A stretch of 11,314 bases of DNA from Cytophagia bacterium. GTDB lineage: Bacteria > Bacteroidota > Bacteroidia > Cytophagales > Cyclobacteriaceae. The position numbers were made by a program, and so were the translations under genes. Of this stretch, positions 5,957-11,314 are shown one piece after another. Where the stretch lies: NCBI GenBank assembly GCA_013373005.1, contig JABXIP010000460.1, positions 1 through 11,314 of the forward strand. Direction: 5' to 3'. Every line of letters starts with the position of its first letter. Position 1 is the stretch's first letter. The notes below the pieces were generated by a model that saw only the letters and a list, made by a program, of their open reading frames with translations, had not been told where the DNA came from and ran no database searches.

Positions 5957-7276
5957 ATGAAGGAACAGTCTAAAATTCCAACTTCCAAAGTACAACGTGC
6001 GGCTAAGTTTGTTAAAACCGGTGCCAAAGTTGGAGGCAACTACGTAAAGCATTATGCTAAGAAGGCCGTAAACCCGTCTTTGTCTAAGGATGAGCTGCAT
6101 GCCGATAATGCCAGAGATATTTACTCATCGTTAAGCGAATTGAAGGGAAGCGCACTGAAAGTGGCTCAAATGATGAGCATGGATAAAAACCTGCTGCCGG
6201 CTGCCTATCAGGATAAATTTTCGATGGCTCAATATTCTGCGCCACCCTTATCTTATCCGTTGGTTGTCAAGACCTTTCAGCAGTATTTTAAGAAAAGCCC
6301 ATCCGATATTTTCGATGAGTTTACTAAGTCTGCGGTTAATGCAGCTTCCATAGGTCAGGTGCATCAGGCTAATCTTGATGGTCATAAATATGCAGTGAAA
6401 ATTCAGTATCCGGGAGTGGCCAATTCAGTTAGATCTGATCTTAAGTTAGTAAGGCCATTTGCTGTAAGGCTCATGAACCTCAATGAGCGCGATCTGGATC
6501 ATTATATGGAAGAGGTTGAGACGAAACTCTTAGAAGAGACGGATTATCATTTGGAAGTAGAAAGGTCTATGGAGATATCTGAGGCTTGCAGCCACATTCC
6601 GAATCTTAAATTTCCGAAATACTACCCCCAATATTCTTCAGATCGGGTAATTACCATGGACTGGATGGAGGGTAAAGTGTTGAAAGAATTTATCAAATCC
6701 AACCCGGATCAGGAGACTAGAAACAAGGTTGGTCAGGCCATGTGGGATTTCTACGATTTCCAGATTCACTCGCTTAGGCAGGTACATGCAGACCCACATC
6801 CCGGAAATTTCATCATCAGTGATGCAGGTGAGTTGGGGGTGATTGACTTTGGCTGCGTGAAAGTAATTCCTGATCAATTTTACGACCCTTATTTCAGCTT
6901 GATTAGAAAGGATATGCTCACAGCTGATGGCGAGTTGGAAAGAAGATTTAAGGAGCTGAACTTTATCTATGATGATGATACGGAAGAAGATAAAGCTTAC
7001 TTCTCTGGAATTGTGAGAGACCTGATGAGTCTTTTGGGTAGACCCTTCCATCACGAGGTATTCGACTTTGGTGATGATTCTTATTTCAGACAGATTTTTG
7101 AAATGGGTGAAATAATCTCCGAGTCGAAGAAATTCAGAGCTTCAGAAAAGGCAAGGGGAGCCAGAGATGGCTTATATATTAACAGAACCTATTTTGGACT
7201 CTATAATATTCTTAATGAGCTCAAGGCTGTAGTGAGAACTACCAAGCCGGTATGGGCTGAAAAAGTAGTGGCTTAA
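5957..7276 (+). CDS. ABC1/UbiB/AarF-family atypical kinase
   Basis: A 439-aa member of the ABC1 (UbiB/ADCK) family of protein-kinase-like ATPases, which support quinone or other isoprenoid-lipid metabolism. Visible motifs, in order: the N-terminal family motif as KVAQ (68-71, canonical KxGQ), the alanine-rich nucleotide loop NAASIGQVH (128-136), the ATP lysine K148 in YAVK, the LEETDYHLE segment (192-200), the catalytic-loop equivalent HADPHPGNF (277-285) and the metal-binding DFG (297-299). All catalytic elements are intact. I see no obvious C-terminal transmembrane pair of the kind found in E. coli UbiB. ATG 5957 is used: it lies 7 nt after the regulator's stop and gives a basic N-terminus. 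An upstream extension in frame would overlap the regulator gene and adds no recognisable sequence. Bacteroidota generally make menaquinone, not ubiquinone, so the naming 'ubiquinone biosynthesis' should not be carried over. Confidence 0.9.
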   Translation: MKEQSKIPTSKVQRAAKFVKTGAKVGGNYVKHYAKKAVNPSLSKDELHADNARDIYSSLSELKGSALKVAQMMSMDKNLLPAAYQDKFSMAQYSAPPLSYPLVVKTFQQYFKKSPSDIFDEFTKSAVNAASIGQVHQANLDGHKYAVKIQYPGVANSVRSDLKLVRPFAVRLMNLNERDLDHYMEEVETKLLEETDYHLEVERSMEISEACSHIPNLKFPKYYPQYSSDRVITMDWMEGKVLKEFIKSNPDQETRNKVGQAMWDFYDFQIHSLRQVHADPHPGNFIISDAGELGVIDFGCVKVIPDQFYDPYFSLIRKDMLTADGELERRFKELNFIYDDDTEEDKAYFSGIVRDLMSLLGRPFHHEVFDFGDDSYFRQIFEMGEIISESKKFRASEKARGARDGLYINRTYFGLYNILNELKAVVRTTKPVWAEKVVA

Positions 7277-7279
7277 GAC

Positions 7280-7627
7280 TTAGTTTAAAGAAGTGCTCAA
7301 TTGAATACTACTCAATAAATTGGCATTACTTACTGACTTGATGGAGAAGTTTTTATAGTCGACAGATTTGAGGTCTTTGTGATCGAAATCTTCAGGCTTC
7401 TTTAGAATAGCAATGAGTTCACCTGCTTCGTCATAGACTTCAAAATGAACTAAACCCTGGCGGGTAATTTCTTTCATATTGTCCAAGAGCTCCTGACGAT
7501 CTTTCTTTTCGTTTTGCTTCGCTTCACCTAGGAATCTATCAGATAAATTGTCCGGAATTAGGCTGTTGTGAAAGACGCAAACTGCGAAAAGTACTACAAC
7601 AAATATGTAGGTGAGTAATCTCTTCAT
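7280..7627 (-). CDS. Small membrane-anchored or exported protein, unknown function
   Basis: A 115-aa protein I do not recognise. Residues 1-23 form a hydrophobic N-terminal segment (basic KR, then LLTYIFVVVLFAVCVF) that could be a signal peptide or an uncleaved anchor. Next is a charged, probably helical stretch (about 30-58, rich in K, E, D and Q), a short strand-like region (HFEVYDEAGELIAIL, 61-75) and a polar tail rich in serine and asparagine. Its stop is only 3 nt from the stop of the convergent kinase gene, and I see no hairpin there. It lies 122 bp downstream of the DUF1801 gene on the same strand, so it may be transcribed separately. It is considered real because of its credible N-terminus, its length, and the lack of a gene on the opposite strand. 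Confidence in function is nil. Confidence 0.6.
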   Translation of the reverse strand: MKRLLTYIFVVVLFAVCVFHNSLIPDNLSDRFLGEAKQNEKKDRQELLDNMKEITRQGLVHFEVYDEAGELIAILKKPEDFDHKDLKSVDYKNFSIKSVSNANLLSSIQLSTSLN

Positions 7628-7749
7628 GTAACTATTATAGCTGATTATGAAGCTATTACCTACTTTTCTTAAAGGTATTTTAATCGAATGGGTAAAATTT
7701 CTATCGCGACTGGTTTCTTTGAAAAGTTAAAAATTATAATGAACGACAA
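7628..7749. other. AT-rich intergenic spacer
   Basis: A 122-bp spacer between the DUF1801 gene and the small unknown gene, both on the minus strand. It is AT-rich with no reading frame of note. I see no clear terminator hairpin and no good TAnnTTTG element on the minus strand, so where transcription stops or starts here is open. Confidence 0.4.
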
Positions 7750-8172
7750 TTAATCGTATTTGTCAGACATATAAGTGTATGATTCGTGAATGAGCTCCTC
7801 AAGCACTGCTTTATCAACATCTTCTAACTTTTTTAAATACAGGCAAGACTTGCCTGTCTTGTACTTCCCCAATTTCTCCATGAGTTCTTCATACCTGCCA
7901 AAACCAGGCATAATGTAGAGAGTTAGGTTTTGAGCTCGAGGTGAGAAGCCTACCTTCAAAAAATCACCTTCTCTACCGCTGTCATATTTGTAGTGATATG
8001 AACCGAAACCAATAATTGCAGGTCCCCACATTTTGGCCGGCATACCTGTGAGTCGTTCCATCATGGCTTTTACTTCAAAACTGTCGGCCCGTTTTTTCTC
8101 GTCAGCTACGGAGTTTAGAAAGTCATCAACACTTGCCTCGGTTTCTGTGGTTTTGTTCTCGTTTTTGGCCAT
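7750..8172 (-). CDS. DUF1801 domain protein (YdhG-like)
   Basis: A 140-aa cytoplasmic protein of the DUF1801 (YdhG/YjbR-adjacent) fold; the biochemical function of this family is not well established. After a polar N-terminus, the domain covers about residues 15-135 and shows the family pattern: VDDFLNSVADEKKRADS, then GMPAKMWGPAIIGFGSYHYKYDSGREGDFLKVGFSPRAQNLTLYIMPG and the C-terminal GKYKTGKSCLYLKKLEDVD. ATG 8172 is chosen because it lies 4 nt after the sulfatase stop (TGA-TCCT-ATG). An upstream TTG at 8190 would add six residues and overlap the sulfatase gene. The tight spacing indicates co-transcription with the sulfatase, but DUF1801 has no known link to sulfate or glycan metabolism, so the pairing may be incidental. 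Confidence 0.85.
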   Translation of the reverse strand: MAKNENKTTETEASVDDFLNSVADEKKRADSFEVKAMMERLTGMPAKMWGPAIIGFGSYHYKYDSGREGDFLKVGFSPRAQNLTLYIMPGFGRYEELMEKLGKYKTGKSCLYLKKLEDVDKAVLEELIHESYTYMSDKYD

Positions 8173-8176
8173 AGGA

Positions 8177-9706
8177 TCAGTTGTTTGCAATTACCGGTAT
8201 GCTGAATTTAGGGATTTCAGGCTCTCTGTGTTCTGTGTCCATTGCTTTTTTGATTTGTGCCACCACGTCTGGGTTTTCTGAGGCAACATTATGCTCTTCT
8301 GCCATATCTTCCTCCAGATTATAAAGTTCAATATCCAGGTTGCCATCCATCATATTCATGCGAACACCTTTCCATTTACCCATTCTTACGGCTTGCTGTC
8401 CATTGTAGCTAGGAAATTCCCAATAGAGGTAGTCGTGGTTTACCTGACCAGATTCACTCAGCAGTTCTTTAGCAAAGCTGATGCCGTCAACCTTCTGGTC
8501 CATCTCGGTATTGGAAATGTCAGCGAAAGTGGGAAAGAGATCGTAAAAGGCTCCTATATAATCTGAAGTACTCCCTGGTTTAACCTTGCCTGGCCATGAA
8601 ACGATCATCGGAACTCTTATTCCGCCTTCATAGGTGTAGCCTTTGGTTCGGCCATAAGTATTTTGGAAAGGCCCAGAGCTATCGAAATATTCAGCATCTA
8701 CACCTCCGGTGTAAGTAGGCCCATTGTCACTAGTGAAGATAATAATGGTGTTTTCATACACTCCTTCGGCTTTCAGGGTTTGAATCAATTCTCCCACCTG
8801 ATGGTCGAGATAATCTATCATTCCGGCATAGGCGGCTTTAGGATATTGATTAGGGAAGTAGCCTTGATTACCAATATAGGGTTCTTCTTCGCCAATAATC
8901 TTTCTGTACTTCTCTACATACTCTTGGGGCACTTGCAATGGAAGGTGAGGAAGTGGAGACGCATAGTACAGCATAAAGGGCTTATCCTTATCTCTCTGCT
9001 TGATGAACTTAAGAGCTTTTTCATGCATAACTGCCGGACCATAATCTGGCTGATTATATCTGGCATATGAGGCTGGATCATTCGGGTCTGCTCCTTCATC
9101 TAGCCTTGTACCGGGAGCAATGGTGTCATTTCTCAGCACAATTTTCTGATCGTTTTCCCAAATATGAGGAGGGTAAAGGTTGTGTGCTTGTCGTTGACAA
9201 TTGTATCCGCAGAAATAATCGAAACCTTGTCTGTTGGGCACACCCTCAGTATTCGGAGCACCAAGACCCCATTTGCCAATAAGAGCAGACTGATAACCTG
9301 ATTTGGCTAAAACCTCTGCCATAGTAATGGTTGAATCAGGTATGGGTCTCTGACCTTCAAGTCCGGGATCGGCTACAGCAGCTTTATAGTCCCATACATT
9401 GCCGCGTTCTGTCCACTCATCGTTGCCTCTGATAAAGGCATGGCCTGTATGTTGACCTGTGAGTAGCACATAACGAGAAGGGGCGCAGACAGGGGAGCCG
9501 GAATAGAACTGGGTGAACCTCATGCCATTGGCGGCAAGTGCATCGATGTTCGGGGTTTGGATAATCTTTTGCCCATAACTGCCTAATTCACCATAACCGA
9601 GATCATCAGCTAGAATGAGGACAATATTGGGTGGTGAAGACTCCTTTGGTTGACAGCTGAAAATAGCTAATAGAAGGGCAAGTAGTGAAACTAGTTTAAG
9701 GCGCAT
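8177..9706 (-). CDS. Lipoprotein sulfatase (arylsulfatase-type, formylglycine-dependent)
   Basis: A sulfate-ester hydrolase of the alkaline-phosphatase superfamily, probably acting on a sulfated glycan or small ester. The 509-aa product starts with a lipoprotein signal peptide (MRLKLVSLLALLLAIFSC, lipid cysteine C18). Next come the metal-binding DD (34-35, LADDLGYGE) and the sulfatase signature C74-A-P-S-R78 followed by LLTGQHTGH, where C74 would be converted to formylglycine. Further active-site elements are K145 in IGKWGLG, H254 in PLPHLPL, the metal-binding DNG (327-329), and K355 with TYEGGIRVP. All key residues are present and the length is normal. It needs a maturation enzyme (FGE or anSME) that is not in this window. 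The 3' end abuts the DUF1801 gene; the start lies 3 nt from the base of a hairpin. The exact substrate and S1 subfamily are not assigned. Confidence 0.95.
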   Translation of the reverse strand: MRLKLVSLLALLLAIFSCQPKESSPPNIVLILADDLGYGELGSYGQKIIQTPNIDALAANGMRFTQFYSGSPVCAPSRYVLLTGQHTGHAFIRGNDEWTERGNVWDYKAAVADPGLEGQRPIPDSTITMAEVLAKSGYQSALIGKWGLGAPNTEGVPNRQGFDYFCGYNCQRQAHNLYPPHIWENDQKIVLRNDTIAPGTRLDEGADPNDPASYARYNQPDYGPAVMHEKALKFIKQRDKDKPFMLYYASPLPHLPLQVPQEYVEKYRKIIGEEEPYIGNQGYFPNQYPKAAYAGMIDYLDHQVGELIQTLKAEGVYENTIIIFTSDNGPTYTGGVDAEYFDSSGPFQNTYGRTKGYTYEGGIRVPMIVSWPGKVKPGSTSDYIGAFYDLFPTFADISNTEMDQKVDGISFAKELLSESGQVNHDYLYWEFPSYNGQQAVRMGKWKGVRMNMMDGNLDIELYNLEEDMAEEHNVASENPDVVAQIKKAMDTEHREPEIPKFSIPVIANN

Positions 9707-9709
9707 AAA

Positions 9710-9743
9710 AAAATCGTTTCTCCAAAATAGAAAAAACGATTTT
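9710..9743 (-). terminator. Hairpin between the double-plug gene and the sulfatase start
   Basis: The arms aaaatcgttt (9710-9719) and aaacgatttt (9734-9743) form a perfect 10-bp stem with a 14-nt loop. On the minus strand it is followed by further T (9709-9707) directly before the sulfatase ATG, so the run is T7. It could be a weak terminator for the upstream gene, whose stop is 21 nt away. Only two of ten pairs are G-C, and a leader hairpin that masks the sulfatase start is an alternative. The loop on the minus strand holds tattttgg, a near match to TAnnTTTG. Confidence 0.5.
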
Positions 9744-9764
9744 AATACGCTTTAATGAATTGGC

Positions 9765-10460
9765 TTACTTGTTCTTCTTAAAAGCCTTCTTCAATTTCTT
9801 AAACTCCTTAGCGGACTTCTTATCACTTTTCATTTTCATTACCACTACACCAGATCGATCTTCAGCATTGAAGCTTTTCAAGGAATCATCGTCCTTTAAC
9901 ACCCGAACTTCATCCACCAATTCAATTTGAACAAGATCCAAGTCTTGAATCTTGTTGAGTTCCAATTGTTCATCTCCGAATTCAACAATAATCATTGGAG
10001 GGTTTTCCAGATAGTTAATGTCATCTCTAACCCTAATAGTCAGTCCTTTAATGTCTTGTATTTGCTTTTCTTCCTCAAAAACTCTCAGAGAAGCGTCTTG
10101 CCATTTGTCTATTTTAGTTAGCTTCTTGTAAATGGCGGCCTCATTTTCAAAGAATGTCTTGATTTCTGGAGAGGATTTTAGCCCAATGCTTATCACTCCA
10201 TCTTTTCCTTCCTTTCCATAAAGCGCGACAGCTGATGCACCTTTCAAGACATTTACAGTTGAAATCCAGTCAGGATTAATACCATCTAGGTTTGCGAATC
10301 GGCCTAAAACCACGTTGTTGCCCTGATAGGAGAGTTCGATAAGTGGTTTTTTGACATCAGAATCAGTGTCTGTGGTATGACTAGTAATCCTTATTGCGGG
10401 GTCTTGAGCGTATGTCTGAACTATAAGGAAAGTGAGTAACAGTGTGAATATCTTTTTCAT
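9765..10460 (-). CDS. Secreted barrel-less protein with two TonB-plug-like repeats
   Basis: A 231-aa exported protein. A signal peptide covers about residues 1-18 (MKKIFTLLLTFLIVQTYA|Q). Residues about 23-96 read like a TonB-dependent-receptor plug: IRI..., KPLIEL, then ISTVNVLKGASAVALYG, KEGKDGVISIGLK. Residues about 142-211 repeat the same order in degenerate form: IRVR..., PPMIIVEF, then VDEVRVLKDDDSLKSF, and RSGVVVMKMK. A charged linker (97-140) joins them and a lysine-rich tail (212-231) ends the protein. There is no room for a beta-barrel, so this is not a receptor. The ATG at 10460 is used because the signal peptide starts there; the frame extends upstream to 10523, but that stretch contains the promoter. 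A TAnnTTTG match lies 27 nt upstream. Function unknown; isolated plug-like modules occur in other Bacteroidota envelope proteins. Confidence 0.75.
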   Translation of the reverse strand: MKKIFTLLLTFLIVQTYAQDPAIRITSHTTDTDSDVKKPLIELSYQGNNVVLGRFANLDGINPDWISTVNVLKGASAVALYGKEGKDGVISIGLKSSPEIKTFFENEAAIYKKLTKIDKWQDASLRVFEEEKQIQDIKGLTIRVRDDINYLENPPMIIVEFGDEQLELNKIQDLDLVQIELVDEVRVLKDDDSLKSFNAEDRSGVVVMKMKSDKKSAKEFKKLKKAFKKNK

Positions 10461-10486
10461 AGGGTTCAATTTATGTCTATTGTAAG

Positions 10487-10494
10487 CAAAAATA
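10487..10494 (-). promoter_or_regulatory. Promoter -7 element of the double-plug gene
   Basis: On the minus strand the sequence TATTTTTG is an exact match to the Bacteroidota -7 consensus TAnnTTTG and lies 26 nt before the ATG. A TTG occurs upstream in the palindrome at 10521-10523, but the 26-nt spacing is longer than usual, so the -33 element is uncertain. Confidence 0.55.
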
Positions 10495-10520
10495 AAGCCA
10501 TTCAGGCCTTGTATTAAGAA

Positions 10521-10532
10521 CAACTTAAGTTG
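10521..10532. promoter_or_regulatory. Perfect 12-bp palindrome in the divergent promoter region
   Basis: The sequence caacttaagttg is a perfect palindrome centred between two divergent genes. Its right half supplies the -33 TTG of the plus-strand promoter, so a protein bound here would directly affect that promoter and possibly both. An operator role is inferred from position and symmetry only. Confidence 0.4.
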
Positions 10533-10560
10533 CTTAAACTCTTATGGATGACTTAATTTG
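10530..10560 (+). promoter_or_regulatory. Bacteroidota-type promoter of the TPR lipoprotein gene
   Basis: A TTG at 10530-10532 and ttaatttg at 10553-10560 (consensus TAnnTTTG with one mismatch) are 20 nt apart, the usual spacing of the -33 and -7 elements in this phylum. Transcription would begin only a few bases before the ATG at 10574, giving a very short leader. Confidence 0.6.
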
Positions 10561-10573
10561 CCGATAATTCGCT

Positions 10574-11314
10574 ATGAGAAAGTTCCTTCTGCCACTAGTT
10601 GTTCTTATTGTGTTTTCCTGCGATTCTGATCAGGATAAGGCCGGAAGGTTCTTTATCAAAGGGAATGAAGCGCTGAACAACAGTCAGTACGATGAAGCTA
10701 TTCGTTTCTACTCCGAGGCATTGGCCATTGTACCAAAATATAAAGAAGCGCTAAACAACAGAGGCGTGGCCTATTATCAGGATGGTAGATATACAGAGGC
10801 CATTATCGATTACTCCAATATTTTAGTGCAAATAGATATGGGCTATGCCGATGCACTGCGTAACAGAGCCAATGCCTTCCTGGCCGATGGCAAGTATGAC
10901 AAGGCGCTATCTGATTTGGCCAGTTTAGAAGAGCAGTTTCCAGATTCTGCTTATGTACACTTTACCAAGGGCATTGCTTTTCACGAATCCAAAGAATATC
11001 AAAGGGCTGTTGATGCTTTTGAGAAGGCATTTGAGCTTGATTCAAATGATGCTGAAGCATTAGTGAATGCGGCCAATAGTTACTTCTCCATGAAGGAGAT
11101 AGATCGAGCTAATGAACTGCTTAATCAAGCTGAGGGTATTGATGCTACAGAACCTAACATCTATAATACAAAAGGGCTCATAGCTATGGAAGTGGGTGAT
11201 TTGGACAAGGCTCATGAATGGTTCAATCAAGCGCTTAAAATGGACCCCGGAAATCCGTATTACCATAACAACCGAGGTTTTTTGAATCTAGAGATTAATA
11301 ATCTGGACGAGGCC
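10574..11314 (+). CDS. TPR-repeat lipoprotein (partial, runs off the right edge)
   Basis: A tetratricopeptide-repeat lipoprotein; 247 codons are visible and the frame stays open to the last base. The N-terminus MRKFLLPLVVLIVFSC is a lipoprotein signal with lipid cysteine C16. The following residues, DSDQDK, are rich in acid, which resembles the export signal that sends Bacteroidota lipoproteins to the cell surface. From about residue 25 there are at least six TPR units of about 34 residues, near 25-56, 59-90, 94-125, 127-158, 161-190 and 195-226, and a seventh begins at about 229. Each shows the expected small and aromatic pattern, for example GNEALNNSQYDEAIRFYSEAL and GLIAMEVGDLDKAHEWFNQAL. 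TPRs bind other proteins, so it probably scaffolds an envelope complex; the partner is unknown. ATG 10574 is supported by the signal peptide and the promoter just upstream. Confidence 0.88.
   Translation, partial: MRKFLLPLVVLIVFSCDSDQDKAGRFFIKGNEALNNSQYDEAIRFYSEALAIVPKYKEALNNRGVAYYQDGRYTEAIIDYSNILVQIDMGYADALRNRANAFLADGKYDKALSDLASLEEQFPDSAYVHFTKGIAFHESKEYQRAVDAFEKAFELDSNDAEALVNAANSYFSMKEIDRANELLNQAEGIDATEPNIYNTKGLIAMEVGDLDKAHEWFNQALKMDPGNPYYHNNRGFLNLEINNLDEA

Noticed and set aside
6638..7054. 138-codon open frame on the minus strand inside the UbiB-like kinase gene
   Set aside because: It lies opposite the conserved HADPHPGNF and DFG region, and its translation has no recognisable features; treated as a shadow.
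8663..9070. 135-codon open frame on the plus strand inside the sulfatase gene
   Set aside because: Antisense to the conserved metal-binding part of the sulfatase, with no signal, motif or promoter of its own.
2..9706. A polysaccharide utilisation locus joining GH2 and sulfatase
   Set aside because: The two genes are separated by more than 6 kb of unrelated genes, and no SusC/SusD, sensor or other glycan enzyme is seen between them.
9765..10460. A truncated TonB-dependent receptor (pseudogene)
   Set aside because: The protein has its own signal peptide, two plug-like units, a clean stop and lysine-rich tail, and a good -7 element; no barrel remnant follows the stop, so it looks like an intact small gene.
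10461..10523. N-terminal extension of the double-plug protein
   Set aside because: It would put residues in front of a clear signal peptide and cover the exact TAnnTTTG match at 10487-10494.
1..11314. Phage defence system, toxin-antitoxin pair, CRISPR array or mobile element
   Set aside because: I looked for repeats with spacers, transposase or integrase motifs, nuclease or reverse-transcriptase motifs and small paired genes and saw none that could be supported.

Overview
The window looks like chromosomal DNA of a Bacteroidota bacterium, most likely an aerobic, marine-type member of the Cytophagales or a relative. The signs are gene content (secreted GH2 glycosidase, lipoprotein sulfatase, DUF4412 protein, TonB-plug-like protein), start codons that mostly lack a Shine-Dalgarno sequence, and promoter candidates of the Bacteroidota type (TTG near -33, TAnnTTTG near -7). 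This taxonomic call is an inference. I see no tRNA, rRNA, insertion sequence, phage gene or CRISPR array.

Layout, left to right. A GH2 glycoside hydrolase (minus strand, complete, ending at base 2) is divergent from a secreted, methionine-rich DUF4412 protein (plus). That gene converges on a small exported membrane protein (minus) across a perfect 23-bp hairpin that can terminate both. Next is a two-gene ABC exporter operon on the minus strand (ATPase then permease, 4-nt overlap) of the bacitracin/lantibiotic-resistance type. Its 3' untranslated region holds a 13-nt direct repeat, a small hairpin and a strong intrinsic terminator. Divergent from it is a plus-strand pair: a TetR-like regulator and, 7 nt later, an ABC1/UbiB-family atypical kinase. 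The kinase gene runs to within 3 nt of the end of a small unknown minus-strand gene. Upstream of that on the minus strand lie a DUF1801 protein and a lipoprotein sulfatase, which form a tight pair with a 4-nt gap. Beyond them is a 231-aa secreted protein made of two TonB-plug-like repeats with no barrel. Back to back with it, sharing a 113-bp promoter region, is a TPR lipoprotein that runs off the right edge.

How the genes may work together. The GH2 enzyme and the sulfatase both suit scavenging of (sulfated) polysaccharides. They lie more than 6 kb apart, with no SusC/SusD pair in view, so this is not a recognisable polysaccharide utilisation locus. The ABC pair and the TetR/UbiB pair form two envelope- or lipid-related units with a shared 135-bp intergenic region, so co-regulation is possible but not shown. 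Most of the window is ordinary accessory and housekeeping content. The items most worth a second look are the barrel-less double-plug protein, the TetR-UbiB pair with a KxAQ variant of the family motif in an organism expected to make menaquinone, and the structured 3' UTR of the ABC operon.
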